Source: Phyllobacteriaceae bacterium
GTDB taxonomy: Bacteria; Pseudomonadota; Alphaproteobacteria; Rhizobiales; Rhizobiaceae
Length of the DNA: 64,000 bases
Assembly (NCBI GenBank): GCA_024742765.1
Contig: JANSXT010000008.1
Span: forward strand, 1 to 64,000
Reading direction: 5' to 3'
Part shown: in pieces, positions 1-8,562 of the stretch
How the letters are laid out: each line of letters begins with the position of its first letter
Position numbering within the stretch: the stretch's first letter is position 1
The notes under the pieces: model-generated
What the model saw: the letters and a program-made list of their open reading frames with translations, nothing else
Told to the model about the DNA's origin: nothing
The model's database searches: none
Position numbers and translations under genes: made by a program

Positions 1-448
1 CCGCATCCAGGCATCGGGCGGACTGTCCGACGAGGAAGTCGAACAGATGGTCAAGGACGCCGAGGCCAATGCCGAGGCGGACAAGAAGCGCCGCGAGGCG
101 GTCGAAGCGCGGAACCAGGCCGAGTCGCTGATCGACTCGACCGAAAAGTCGCTGGCCGAGCATGGCGACAAGGTGTCCGAGGAAGACAAGACGGCCATCG
201 AGGACGCGATCGCCGCCCTCAAGGAAGAAACGGCGGCCGAAACGCCCGATGCCGAGGCGATCACCGCCAAGACGCAGGCGCTCGCCGAAGCCTCGATGAA
301 GCTCGGTCAGGCCATCTATGAAGCCACCCAGGCCGAGGAGCAGGCCGCCGCCGAAGGCGATGCGGCAGCGGACGCCGCCTCTGACGATGTGGTCGATGCC
401 GACTTCGAGGAAATCGACGACGACGAAGACCAGAAGAAAGCGTCGTAA
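1..448 (+). CDS. dnaK: Molecular chaperone DnaK (Hsp70), C-terminal part only
   Basis: The frame is open from the left edge and ends in TAA. The 148 visible residues are the helical lid of the Hsp70 substrate-binding domain ([20 protein letters not shown]) followed by an acidic disordered tail ending [15 protein letters not shown], which is typical of alphaproteobacterial DnaK. The ATPase domain lies outside the window. DnaK binds exposed hydrophobic peptides in the cytoplasm with DnaJ and GrpE. A strong terminator follows at once and the next gene is msrB on the other strand, so dnaJ is not directly downstream here, unlike the common dnaK-dnaJ order. Identification is firm from the tail sequence; the truncation is only the window edge. 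Confidence 0.95.
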   Translation, partial: RIQASGGLSDEEVEQMVKDAEANAEADKKRREAVEARNQAESLIDSTEKSLAEHGDKVSEEDKTAIEDAIAALKEETAAETPDAEAITAKTQALAEASMKLGQAIYEATQAEEQAAAEGDAAADAASDDVVDADFEEIDDDEDQKKAS

Positions 449-475
449 GCCGCTCCACGTCGTTCACGCCATGAC

Positions 476-509
476 AAAGGCCGATCCGGGAAACCGGATC
501 GGCCTTTTT
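476..509 (+). terminator. Rho-independent terminator of dnaK
   Basis: A long perfect stem (AAAGGCCGATCCGG, pairing with CCGGATCGGCCTTT) closes on a GAAA tetraloop and runs into a T tract. It starts about 27 nt after the dnaK stop. Confidence 0.92.
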
Positions 510-580
510 CGTCGAGGGACACGCTGTGTCAAATGGCTGTTTGCCGGGACGGGCGAACCGGTATGGCAAAGGTTTACTGT

Positions 581-681
581 CGTCATTCCGGGGCCGCGCA
601 GCGGAACCCGGAATCCAGAGACAAGGCGGTGGGCATCACGCGACCGGATTGCAGATCATGCTGCTTATGTCCGCAATGACG
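581..681. repeat. Short palindromic repeat, REP/MITE-like
   Basis: The roughly 100-bp stretch begins CGTCATT and ends AATGACG, which are inverted copies. Inside the left half is a second dyad, TTCCGGG at 586-592 and CCCGGAA at 607-613, within the text CATTCCGGGGCCGCGCAGCG. Sequences of this form are widespread dispersed repeats in Rhizobiales intergenic DNA. It lies between convergent dnaK and msrB and codes for nothing I can support. Confidence 0.55.
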
Positions 682-730
682 GCCATTGGGGCACGCGGGC
701 GATCCGAAGGACGGCCGTGCGAATGCCGGC

Positions 731-1249
731 TTAACCGTAAACCGCGTCCGATCCGTCGGCGGGCTTGAATTTCAGCGCCACGCCATTGATGCAGTGGCGC
801 TTGCCGGTCGGTTGCGGGCCGTCATTGAAGACATGGCCCAGATGGCCGCCGCAGCGGCTGCAATGTTCTTCGGTGCGCGGGATCAAAAGCTTGAAGTCGG
901 TCTTGTAGGCGACCTTGCCCTCGATTTCCTGCCAGAAGCTCGGCCAGCCCGTGCCGCTGTCATATTTGGTCTCCGACAGGAACAGTTCCTGGTCGCAGCC
1001 CGCGCAGTGGAACACGCCGGCGCGCTTTTCGTCGTTGAGCACGCTGGTGAACGGACGCTCGGTGGCCTCTTCGCGCAGCACCGCATATTGCATCGGCGTC
1101 AGCTGCGCGCGCCATTCCTCCTCGGTCTTGACGATCTCGAAGGCGCCCTCCGCGGCGGCTGTCGCCGGCGTTGCACCCCACCATTTGGCGATGCCGGCGG
1201 CGGCGGCGCTGCCGAGGCCCAGCGTCAGGAATGATCGTTTTGTCACCAT
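731..1249 (-). CDS. msrB: Exported peptide-methionine (R)-S-oxide reductase MsrB
   Basis: 172-residue protein that reduces methionine-R-sulfoxide in proteins. The N-terminus (MVTKRSFLTLGLGSAAAAG) is a signal peptide resembling a Tat signal with KR instead of RR, so it probably works in the periplasm. The MsrB core follows: EEWRAQLTPMQYAVLREEATERPFT, zinc cysteine pairs CAGC and CSRC, the GWPSF loop, [12 protein letters not shown], and the catalytic Cys in RHCINGVALKF. The start at 1249 is chosen because AGGAG lies 7 nt upstream; a longer frame to 1306 has no such site. It is divergent from the PhoX-like gene. A second, cytosolic MsrB is encoded at 33094-33561, and that copy lacks the zinc cysteines. 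Confidence 0.93.
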   Translation of the reverse strand: MVTKRSFLTLGLGSAAAAGIAKWWGATPATAAAEGAFEIVKTEEEWRAQLTPMQYAVLREEATERPFTSVLNDEKRAGVFHCAGCDQELFLSETKYDSGTGWPSFWQEIEGKVAYKTDFKLLIPRTEEHCSRCGGHLGHVFNDGPQPTGKRHCINGVALKFKPADGSDAVYG

Positions 1250-1384
1250 GGCAAACTCCTGTGTTGCCACCGAAGATAGCGGCCGGGTGGCCGGTTTGCA
1301 TCTCACCTTCGTCCACGATTTCGTGAACGATCGATGACGGTTCTCCGCTGCGACAATTCGCGCACAGGCGCAATGCAGCCCAAG

Positions 1385-1401
1385 TTTGGAATTCTTCCAA
1401 A
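1385..1401. promoter_or_regulatory. Irr/ICE-like dyad in the msrB-phoX intergenic region
   Basis: Perfect inverted repeat TTTGGAA-TTC-TTCCAAA. The form matches the alphaproteobacterial iron control element pattern (TTTRGAA-N3-TTCYAAA) bound by Irr. The same arms occur at the nfuA promoter (47294-47310). It is about 135 bp from the msrB start and 105 bp from the phoX start, so which gene it would control is unclear. Confidence 0.45.
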
Positions 1402-1506
1402 TCGAGACATGGCTGTCACACTAACATTGCAAGCAGGGAGCGGTGCCGCGGCTGCGCCCAAAGCCGGATGCGCGCACACATGTCAAAAGACCACCGGAGG
1501 ACTTCC

Positions 1507-3528
1507 ATGGACCGCAAGCAGATCATCAACGATCCCGCGCACGGCAACCGCGCCGAGGCGTTCGAGGCATTCGACGACATCCCGACCAACCCCAATCTCG
1601 GCAACACGATCGGTGACGTCATCAACCGCCGCTATGGCCGCCGCGACGTGCTGCGCGGCATGCTCGGCGTGACGGCCACCACGGCCCTGTTCGGCACCTC
1701 GGCCCTGACCGCGCCGACCCAGGCGCTCGCCATGACCGAGGGCGACCGGTTCAACTTCACCGAACTGCGCTGGGGCAATGACCAGACCCACCATATCGCC
1801 GACGGCTTCGATGCGGACGTGCTGATCCGCTGGGGCGATCCCATCATGGCCGATTCGCCCGAGTTCGATGTCATGAACCAGAGCGCCGAGGCTCAATCCA
1901 AGCAGTTCGGCTACAACAATGATTATGTCGGCTTTGCTGAAACCGAGCCCGGCCGCGGCATGCTCTGCGTCAATCATGAATACACCAATGAAGAGGTTAT
2001 GTTCCCCCAGATCGGCCGCCAGGACCGGTCCGGCTTCGAGCAGATGACCAAGGAACTGGTCGACATCGAAATGGCCGCCCATGGCGGCTCGGTCTTCGAG
2101 ATCGTGCGCGGCGAGGACGGCAAATGGTCGGTCAACCGCGACAATCCGAACAACCGGCGCATCACCGCCGAAACGCCGATCACCTTCTCGGGTCCGGCGG
2201 CCGGCCATGACCGGCTGAAGACCAGCGCCGATCCGACCGGCATGAACGTGCTCGGCACGATCAACAATTGTGCCGGCGGCATGACGCCCTGGGGCACCTA
2301 TCTGATGGCCGAGGAGAATTTCCACGGCTATTTCTGGACCGACACGCTCGACGCCGAGGGTGATCCCGACCTGTCGGCCCAGGCCGAGGCCGCCTCGATG
2401 GAACGCTATGGCGTGCCGGGCCGCTGGTATGCATGGGGCAAGTTCCACGACCGGTTCAACATCGACAAGGAGCCCAACGAATCCAACCGTTTCGGCTATA
2501 TTGTCGAAGTCGATCCGATGAACCCCGATGCCACGCCGATCAAGCACACAGCGCTTGGCCGGTTCCGTCACGAAGGCGCCGAGACGACGATTGCGTCCGA
2601 TGGCCGGCTGGTCATCTATTCGGGCGACGACAACCGCTTCGACTATCAGTACAAGTGGGTGTCGGCCGACGCCGTGACCGAGGAGAACTCGGTGTTCGGC
2701 TCCCCGCTTCTGTCCGAAGGCACGCTCTATGTGGCGCGCTTCAACGATGACGGCACGATCGATTGGCTGCCGCTGGTTCATGGCGAAGGCCCGCTGACCG
2801 CCGAGAACGGCTTTGAAAGCCAGGCCGACATCGCCATCGACACGCGCCTTGCCGCCGACCTTCTGGGCGCGACGCCGATGGACCGCCCGGAAGACGCCCA
2901 GCCGCGCGGCGACGGCACCGCCTACATCATGCTGACCAACAACAGCCGCCGCACACCCGAGCAGGTCGACGCCGCCAACCCGCGTCCGGAATCCAACTTC
3001 GGTCACATCATCGAGATCAAGGAAGAGGGCGGCAACCACTCGGCCACCACAGGCACCTGGTCGATCCTGGTCAAATGCGGCGATCCGTCGATCGCCGATG
3101 TGGGCGCCGAATGGCACCCGGAAACGTCCGAGCATGGCTGGTTCGGCTCGCCCGACAATTGCGCCATCGACGCCGACGGCCGTCTGTGGATCTCCACCGA
3201 CCAGGGATCGAACTGGGCCAAGACCGGCAAGTCGGACGGGCTCTACAGCCTCGAGACCGAAGGCGAACTGCGCGGCCACTCCAAACTGTTCTTCCGTTGC
3301 CCGGTCGGCGGCGAACTGTGCGGTCCCTACTTCACCGACGATGCCGAAACGCTGTTCCTCGCTGTCCAGCATCCGGGCACCGACGGCACCAAGGACCTGG
3401 TGGGCTTTGCCAAGGATTCGACCTTCGAGGACCCGGCAACCCGCTGGCCCGATTTCGATCCGGCCATGCCGCCGCGTCCGTCCGTGGTCGTCGTGACCAA
3501 GGAAGGTGGCGGCAAGATCGCCGTCTGA
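1507..3528 (+). CDS. PhoX-family (DUF839) Tat-exported phosphatase-like protein
   Basis: 673-residue member of the PhoX/DUF839 family, calcium- and iron-dependent alkaline phosphatases. The internal N-terminal segment RRYGRRDVLRGMLGVTATTA is a twin-arginine signal after about 40 leading residues, as is common for bacterial PhoX, so the product should be periplasmic. Family-like stretches include MLCVNHEYTNEE, NCAGGMTPWGTYLMAEENFH, FRHEGAETTIASDGRLVIYSGDD and ENFGHIIEI-type blocks. The ATG at 1507 follows CGGAGGACTT; an earlier in-frame ATG at 1468 has a poorer site. A half Pho site (CTGTCACA, 1413-1420) lies upstream but its partner is poor, so phosphate control is only suggested. Substrate is not known from sequence. 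Confidence 0.85.
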   Translation: MDRKQIINDPAHGNRAEAFEAFDDIPTNPNLGNTIGDVINRRYGRRDVLRGMLGVTATTALFGTSALTAPTQALAMTEGDRFNFTELRWGNDQTHHIADGFDADVLIRWGDPIMADSPEFDVMNQSAEAQSKQFGYNNDYVGFAETEPGRGMLCVNHEYTNEEVMFPQIGRQDRSGFEQMTKELVDIEMAAHGGSVFEIVRGEDGKWSVNRDNPNNRRITAETPITFSGPAAGHDRLKTSADPTGMNVLGTINNCAGGMTPWGTYLMAEENFHGYFWTDTLDAEGDPDLSAQAEAASMERYGVPGRWYAWGKFHDRFNIDKEPNESNRFGYIVEVDPMNPDATPIKHTALGRFRHEGAETTIASDGRLVIYSGDDNRFDYQYKWVSADAVTEENSVFGSPLLSEGTLYVARFNDDGTIDWLPLVHGEGPLTAENGFESQADIAIDTRLAADLLGATPMDRPEDAQPRGDGTAYIMLTNNSRRTPEQVDAANPRPESNFGHIIEIKEEGGNHSATTGTWSILVKCGDPSIADVGAEWHPETSEHGWFGSPDNCAIDADGRLWISTDQGSNWAKTGKSDGLYSLETEGELRGHSKLFFRCPVGGELCGPYFTDDAETLFLAVQHPGTDGTKDLVGFAKDSTFEDPATRWPDFDPAMPPRPSVVVVTKEGGGKIAV

Positions 3529-3550
3529 CGCGAGCCGTTGACTTTGAGGA

Positions 3551-3580
3551 AGGCGCGGGATCCGTCCCGCGCCTTTTCTT
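3551..3580 (+). terminator. Rho-independent terminator after the PhoX-like gene
   Basis: Perfect 10-bp stem AGGCGCGGGA / TCCCGCGCCT with a TCCG loop, followed by TTTCTT, 22 nt after the stop codon. Confidence 0.9.
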
Positions 3581-3631
3581 ATGCGGAAGAGGGGTTTATG
3601 AGGGCTCCGACCACATTCAAGGGCGTCCGCC

Positions 3632-4537
3632 ATGGCCTCCAGAGACATATCGACCCCCGCCACCGAGGCGGCGATCCTCGCCGACGCGCTGCCCTATATG
3701 CAGCGCTATGCGGGCAAGACGGTCGTCGTCAAATATGGCGGCCACGCCATGGGCGATGCGGCGCTCGGCAAGGCGTTCGCCCAGGACATCGCGCTGCTCA
3801 AACAGTCCGGCGTCAACCCGGTGGTGGTGCATGGCGGCGGGCCGCAGATCGGCGCCATGCTCGATCGGATGGGCATCGAATCGACCTTCGAGGGCGGCCT
3901 GCGCGTCACCGACGAAAAGACCGTCGAGATCGTCGAAATGGTGCTTGCCGGATCGATCAACAAGGAGATCGTCGCGCTGATCAACGGGCAGGGCGCCTGG
4001 GCGATCGGCCTGTGCGGCAAGGACGGTAATCTGGTCTTCGCCGAAAAGGCGCAGAAGACCGTCAGGGATCCCGACAGCAATATCGAGCGCGTCGTCGATC
4101 TGGGTTTTGTCGGCGAGCCGGCCAAGGTGGACCGGACGCTGCTCGACCAGTTGGCCACCTCGCGCATGATCCCGGTGATCGCGCCGGTCGCGCCGGGACG
4201 GGACGGGCACACCTACAACATCAATGCCGACACGTTTTCGGGCGCCATTGCCGGCGCGGTGGCCGCGCAGCGGCTTTTGTTCCTGACCGACGTGCCGGGC
4301 GTCCTCGACAAGAGCGGGACGCTGATCAAGGAACTGACCGTCAGTCAGGCCCGCGGGCTGATCGAAGACGGCACGATTTCCGGCGGCATGATCCCCAAGG
4401 TCGAGACCTGCATCGCGGCGCTGACGCGCGGCGTCAAGGGTGTCGTCATCTTGAACGGCAAGACGCCCCATGCGGTGCTGCTCGAACTGTTTACCGAGCA
4501 TGGTGCCGGCACGCTGATCGTGCACGACCCGGTCTGA
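3632..4537 (+). CDS. argB: Acetylglutamate kinase
   Basis: 301 residues, the usual length. It phosphorylates N-acetyl-L-glutamate with ATP, the second step of arginine biosynthesis, in the cytoplasm. Clear amino-acid-kinase motifs: [10 protein letters not shown] near the N-terminus (phosphate-binding Lys-Gly-Gly), [35 protein letters not shown] for the acetylglutamate/ATP site, [12 protein letters not shown], and [15 protein letters not shown] near the C-terminus. It stands alone between a terminator and a convergent acyl-CoA dehydrogenase, so it is probably monocistronic. The start follows GGGCG weakly. Confidence 0.97.
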   Translation: MASRDISTPATEAAILADALPYMQRYAGKTVVVKYGGHAMGDAALGKAFAQDIALLKQSGVNPVVVHGGGPQIGAMLDRMGIESTFEGGLRVTDEKTVEIVEMVLAGSINKEIVALINGQGAWAIGLCGKDGNLVFAEKAQKTVRDPDSNIERVVDLGFVGEPAKVDRTLLDQLATSRMIPVIAPVAPGRDGHTYNINADTFSGAIAGAVAAQRLLFLTDVPGVLDKSGTLIKELTVSQARGLIEDGTISGGMIPKVETCIAALTRGVKGVVILNGKTPHAVLLELFTEHGAGTLIVHDPV

Positions 4538-4559
4538 TGCATGGACTGAGACGCGCCGC

Positions 4560-5717
4560 TCACACGTCGATCGACCGGGCGATCAGCTCCTTCATGATCT
4601 CGTTCGATCCGCCATAGATCATCTGCACGCGGGCGTCCGCATAGAGCCGGGCGATCGGATATTCCATCATGTAGCCATAGCCGCCGAAAAGCTGCAGGCA
4701 TTCGTGCATCACCTCGTTTTGCACCTCGCTGCCCCAATATTTGGCCATGGACGCGGTCGCCGGATCGAGCGTGCCGCTCTCGGCCTTGACGATGCAGTCA
4801 TTGACGAAGGCGCGCAGCACCTCCGCCTTGGTCTTCATCTCGGCGAGCTTGAACCGGGTGTTCTGGAAATCCATGACACGCTGGCCGAACGCCTTGCGCT
4901 CCTGCACATAGCGGATGGTCTCGGCGAGCGCATAGTCGATATAGCCGAGCGCCGTCAGCGCGATCACCAGTCGCTCCCACGGCAATTGCTTCATCATCTG
5001 GTAGAAGCCCTGGCCTTCTTCGGCGCCCAGAAGGTTGGTGCGCGGGATCTTCACATCCTCGAAGAACAGTTCCGACGTATCGTTCGCCTTCATGCCAAGC
5101 TTTTTGAGGTTCTTGCCGCGCCGGAAGCCGTCGGCGCCCTCGGTCTCGAGCACGATCAGCGACATGCCCTTGGCGCCCTCGCTTCTGTCGGTCTTGGCGG
5201 CAACGACAATCAGGTCCGCCGTCTGGCCGTTGGTGATGAAGATCTTCGAGCCGTTCAGCCTGTACTGGTTGCCGTCCTTCTCGGCGAAGGTGCGGATCGC
5301 CTGAAGGTCCGAACCCGTGCCCGGTTCGGTCATCGCGAGCGCGGCGACCTTGTCGCCGCTGACCAGTCCCGGCACCCAGCGCTGCTTTTGTTCCTCGCTG
5401 CCATAGGCGAGCAGATAATGGATGACGATTGACTGGATGCCGAAACCCCAGCCCGCATCGCCGACCCGGCCCTGCTCGTAGAGCGTGATCGCATCGAAGG
5501 CCAGGCCGCCGCCGGCGCCGCCAAGCTCTTCGGGCACCGCGCCCCCCATGATCCCGTGCGCGCCGGCCTTTTCCCAGAAGGCGCGGTCGACGACGCCCTG
5601 CTCGGTCCAGCGCTCCATGTTGGGCACCAGCTCATCGGCAAAAAAGCGCCGCACCGCATCGGTGAACATGCGGTGCTCGTCCTCGGCCCAGGCCGCCGTC
5701 GGGGTCAGCATCTCCAT
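4560..5717 (-). CDS. Acyl-CoA dehydrogenase, long-chain type
   Basis: About 385 residues; an FAD flavoenzyme introducing the 2,3 double bond into an acyl-CoA thioester during fatty-acid or branched-acid breakdown. Family motifs in order: VPEELGGAGGG, ALAMTEPGTGSDL (FAD contact), YRLNGSKIFITNGQTADL, RTNLLGAEEGQGFYQMMKQL, ERKAFGQRV, ECLQLFGGYGYMMEYP and a C-terminal IYGGSNEIMKELIARS. The last motif has Gly where the medium-chain enzymes carry the catalytic Glu; long-chain enzymes use a Glu in the QLPWERL segment instead, which is present. Start at 5717 puts AGAGGAG 9 nt upstream; ATG at 5726 is also possible. Divergent from the aldehyde dehydrogenase. Exact substrate unknown. Confidence 0.88.
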   Translation of the reverse strand: MEMLTPTAAWAEDEHRMFTDAVRRFFADELVPNMERWTEQGVVDRAFWEKAGAHGIMGGAVPEELGGAGGGLAFDAITLYEQGRVGDAGWGFGIQSIVIHYLLAYGSEEQKQRWVPGLVSGDKVAALAMTEPGTGSDLQAIRTFAEKDGNQYRLNGSKIFITNGQTADLIVVAAKTDRSEGAKGMSLIVLETEGADGFRRGKNLKKLGMKANDTSELFFEDVKIPRTNLLGAEEGQGFYQMMKQLPWERLVIALTALGYIDYALAETIRYVQERKAFGQRVMDFQNTRFKLAEMKTKAEVLRAFVNDCIVKAESGTLDPATASMAKYWGSEVQNEVMHECLQLFGGYGYMMEYPIARLYADARVQMIYGGSNEIMKELIARSIDV

Positions 5718-5832
5718 CGGCGGCATCTCCTCTCTGCTCCGGCGCCAGCACCGTGCTGCGCCCGCGCCCGCCCCGTCAAGTCTGCACATATGGCCCGATG
5801 ACGAAGTGCCGCCGCAGCCTTATATTGGCGTC

Positions 5833-7251
5833 ATGAACGCACCCTACAAATCCGATCTCGATCGCCTTCAGGCCGCATTCGACGTGCAGCGGGCGGCCTT
5901 TTCGCTCGACAATGTCCCCGGCATCAGCGCGCGGCGTATGAAGCTGCGCGATCTGGTGCGGGCCATCCGCGCGCGCCGGTCGGAGATCGTCGCGGCGGTC
6001 AGCGCCGATTTCGGCAACCGGTCGGCGGACGAGACCCTGTCGGCCGAGATTGCAGTCACGATCGGCAGCATCGAGCATACATGCCGCCATCTGGACCGCT
6101 GGGCGAACCCGACCCGCATGTTCAATCTCGGCATTCCCATCCCGGGCCGCACCTATGTGCGCCATGAGCCCAAGGGCGTTGTCGGCGTGATTTCCCCCTG
6201 GAACTACCCGTTCCAGCTTGCCGTCATTCCGGCGGCCACAGCGCTCGCCGGCGGCAACAAGGTGATGATCAAGCCATCCGAATTCACGCCACGCATGGCC
6301 GAACTGCTCGCGCGCCTGTTCGCCGATGTCTATGGCGAGGACGAGGTGGCGGTGGTCACCGGCGGCCCCGAAGTCGGCAAGGCTTTCTCCGAACTGCCGT
6401 TCGACCATCTGTTCTTCACCGGCTCGACGGCGGTCGGCCGCAAGGTCGCCATGGCCGCGGCCGAAAACCTGACACCGGTGACACTGGAACTGGGCGGCAA
6501 GAGCCCGTGCGTGATGATGCCGGATGCCGATCCGGAAAAGCACGCGCCGCTGGTCGCCTTCGGCAAATTCTACAGCGGCGGCCAGACCTGCGTTGCGCCG
6601 GACTATCTGCTGGTGCCGAAAGGACGGGCGGAAGCGTTCGCGGAAGCAATCATCGCCGCAGCCAGGCGTGCCCATCCCGCGCCGGCCACCGATCAGGGAT
6701 ACACATCGATCATCACCGAACGGCACTATCAGCGCCTGGCGGCGATGATCGAGGAGGCGAAGGCGTCCGGCCTGACGGTTCTGAGCGCCGGAGAGGCGGA
6801 TGCGGCCAGCCGCCGGGTTCCACCGACCGTCGTTATCGGTCCGTCTCCTGACAGCCGCCTGATGTCCGAGGAGATTTTCGGCCCGATCCTGCCGATCCTC
6901 GAATATGAGGATTTGGACCATGCCGTGCGTTTCATCACCGCGCGCGACCATCCGCTGGCGCTTTACGCCTTCGGACGCGACGCGCGCGCGGCGGAAAATC
7001 TCGTCGCCCGCACCACCTCGGGCGGCGCCGTCGTCAACGGCACCATCATCCAGCTGGCGGTCGAGCACCTGCCCTTTGGCGGTGTCGGCAAGTCCGGCTA
7101 TGGCGCCTATCACGGCAGGCGCGGCTTTGCCGAGTTCACCCATGCCCGCTCTGTGCTGGTGCTGCCGCAATGGCCGATCCTGCGCGACACGATCGCCCGT
7201 CCCGGCGGCCGCCGCATGCGCTGGCTGACCGACTGGATGATCGGCAAATAG
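5833..7251 (+). CDS. Aldehyde dehydrogenase, coniferyl-aldehyde dehydrogenase type
   Basis: 472 residues; NAD(P)-dependent oxidation of an aldehyde to the acid. Motifs: GVVGVISPWNYPFQLAVIPA (cofactor domain), NKVMIKPSEFTPRMAEL, FTGSTAVGRKVAMAAAENL, catalytic Glu in VTLELGGKSPCVMM, nucleophile Cys in SGGQTCVAPDY, and EEIFGPILPILEYEDL. The CVAPDY version and the C-terminal hydrophobic tail are typical of the coniferyl aldehyde/class 3-like group. A longer open frame runs upstream but antisense to the dehydrogenase; the ATG at 5833 (MNAPYKSDLDRL) fits the family. It ends 3 nt before convergent phnF. Substrate range cannot be read from the sequence. Confidence 0.87.
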   Translation: MNAPYKSDLDRLQAAFDVQRAAFSLDNVPGISARRMKLRDLVRAIRARRSEIVAAVSADFGNRSADETLSAEIAVTIGSIEHTCRHLDRWANPTRMFNLGIPIPGRTYVRHEPKGVVGVISPWNYPFQLAVIPAATALAGGNKVMIKPSEFTPRMAELLARLFADVYGEDEVAVVTGGPEVGKAFSELPFDHLFFTGSTAVGRKVAMAAAENLTPVTLELGGKSPCVMMPDADPEKHAPLVAFGKFYSGGQTCVAPDYLLVPKGRAEAFAEAIIAAARRAHPAPATDQGYTSIITERHYQRLAAMIEEAKASGLTVLSAGEADAASRRVPPTVVIGPSPDSRLMSEEIFGPILPILEYEDLDHAVRFITARDHPLALYAFGRDARAAENLVARTTSGGAVVNGTIIQLAVEHLPFGGVGKSGYGAYHGRRGFAEFTHARSVLVLPQWPILRDTIARPGGRRMRWLTDWMIGK

Positions 7252-7254
7252 GCG

Positions 7255-7998
7255 TCAGTCGCCGCCCACCTGAAGGCTCACCCGGTCGGCGGCAAAGCGT
7301 GACAACGAATATTGGACGGGCCGTCCGTCCATGTCGGCATTCACCGCCTCGGCCACCAGTACGATCGCGCCCGGCGACAGGCGCAGATGGTCGAGATCGT
7401 CGGCGGCGCCATGGCGGGCCTCGATCCGCGTCCAGGCGCGCACATAATCGGTCACGCCCAGTTGCGCCAAGGCGCGGGTCACCGATCCGGAACGCGCGAA
7501 GGCGTCCGCGATCGTGCCGAACCGTTCGGCGTCGAACCAGGATGTCGCCCGCGATACCGGCACGCCGTCGGCGCGGCTCAAGCTTTCAAGGCGGATGACG
7601 GGCGCGCCGGTTGCGATGTCGAGCGCGCGGGCGATGTCCGCCGTCGCCGGTTCCCGCCCATGGTCGAGCAGTTCGGTGCTGCGGTTCGCCGCCTGGCCCT
7701 CAAGCCCTTCTGAAAAGCGCGTGCGCTGGCCGATCGGGTAGGTCAGGCGCGGCTTGCGCCGCACGAAGGTTCCGCGCCCCTGATGGCTTTGGACGGCGCC
7801 TTCATGCGCCAGCGCCTTGATCGCCGCGCGCACCGTATGACGGTTGACGCCGAACCGTTCCGCCAGCGCCTTTTCCGGCGGCAGCTTGCCGTCCGCATCG
7901 ACGAGCGGTCCTGACAGTCCGGCGCGGATGGCGTCGGCGATCTGCCGCCACATGGCGATGCCCGACTGGCGTTCGATCGGGTCGGATTGCACGGTCAT
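7255..7998 (-). CDS. phnF: GntR/HutC-family repressor of phosphonate metabolism
   Basis: 247 residues. The N-terminal winged helix is evident (LPPEKALAERFGVNRHTV, then a QGRGTFV wing), followed by a UTRA effector domain with LDIATGAPVIRLESLSRADGVPVSRATSWF and a C-terminal PVQYSLSRFAADRVSL. It is transcribed divergently from phnG, the standard place of PhnF in C-P lyase clusters, and should repress the phn genes until a phosphonate-derived ligand is bound. A dyad that fits its operator lies before phnG. The effector is not known from sequence. Confidence 0.92.
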   Translation of the reverse strand: MTVQSDPIERQSGIAMWRQIADAIRAGLSGPLVDADGKLPPEKALAERFGVNRHTVRAAIKALAHEGAVQSHQGRGTFVRRKPRLTYPIGQRTRFSEGLEGQAANRSTELLDHGREPATADIARALDIATGAPVIRLESLSRADGVPVSRATSWFDAERFGTIADAFARSGSVTRALAQLGVTDYVRAWTRIEARHGAADDLDHLRLSPGAIVLVAEAVNADMDGRPVQYSLSRFAADRVSLQVGGD

Positions 7999-8008
7999 TT
8001 TTTCGGGC

Positions 8009-8027
8009 CTGTCATAACTCTGTCACA
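8009..8027 (+). promoter_or_regulatory. Pho box before phnG
   Basis: CTGTCATAACTCTGTCACA, two CTGTCA units at an 11-nt period, matching the PhoB binding consensus almost exactly. It lies between divergent phnF and phnG, so phosphate starvation via PhoB probably activates the C-P lyase operon. Confidence 0.85.
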
Positions 8028-8060
8028 GCGGACGCCTAACCGTGAGATTATCTTATCTAG

Positions 8061-8080
8061 TTGTCTAGAACAATAGACAA
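8061..8080. promoter_or_regulatory. Candidate PhnF operator
   Basis: Perfect inverted repeat TTGTCTA-N6-TAGACAA that ends 4 nt before the phnG ribosome-binding site. GntR/HutC regulators bind dyads with GTnTAnAC-like cores, and the sites usually sit in the divergent intergenic region. Position would allow block of phnG transcription below the Pho box. Confidence 0.6.
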
Positions 8081-8094
8081 ATTTGGAGACGCCG

Positions 8095-8562
8095 ATGTCC
8101 GTATCCGAACCCGTCGACGACCGCACCCAGGCGCGCCGGCATCGCCTATCTGTCCTGGCGCAGGGCGACGCGGCGTTGCTCGCCGAATGCTGGAACGGCC
8201 TCGGCATCGATCCCGAGTGCGAGCTGGTGCGCGGGCCCGAAATCGGGCTGGTGGCGCTGCGCGGGCGCATGGGTGGCGGTGGCGCGCCGTTCAATCTGGG
8301 CGAAGCGACCGCGACCCGCGCATCCGTGCGCCTCGCTGACGGCACGACGGGCCATGCCATGGTGCTCGGCCGCGACAAGGCCAAGGTCAAGCTGGCCGCC
8401 GTCATCGACGCGCTGGCCCAGGATGAGGCGATGGCCGCCCGGCTCGACGAGGCCGTCATCGCTCCGCTCCAGGCGGCGATCGCCGCGCGCGACGCCGACC
8501 GTGCCGCCGAGACCGCGGCGACCAAGGTGGACTTCTTCACCATGGTGCGGGGAGACGACTGA
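8095..8562 (+). CDS. phnG: C-P lyase core subunit PhnG
   Basis: 155 residues. Part of the PhnGHIJ core complex that, with PhnI, attaches the phosphonate to ribose of ATP to give alkylphosphonate ribose triphosphate. Recognisable blocks are RHRLSVLAQGDAALLAECW, VRGPEIGLVALRGRMGGGGAPFNLGEATATRA and HAMVLGRDKAKVKLAAVIDAL. GGAGA sits 5 nt before the ATG. First gene of the operon; its stop overlaps the phnH start (TGATG), suggesting translational coupling. Confidence 0.95.
   Translation: MSVSEPVDDRTQARRHRLSVLAQGDAALLAECWNGLGIDPECELVRGPEIGLVALRGRMGGGGAPFNLGEATATRASVRLADGTTGHAMVLGRDKAKVKLAAVIDALAQDEAMAARLDEAVIAPLQAAIAARDADRAAETAATKVDFFTMVRGDD

Noticed and set aside
1413-1430. Pho box before the PhoX-like gene
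   Set aside because: Only the first unit (CTGTCAC) fits; the second (ACATTGC) is poor, so I mention it but do not list it as a site.
1483-3663. 726-residue minus-strand frame across the PhoX-like gene
   Set aside because: Antisense shadow; no start context and no domain.
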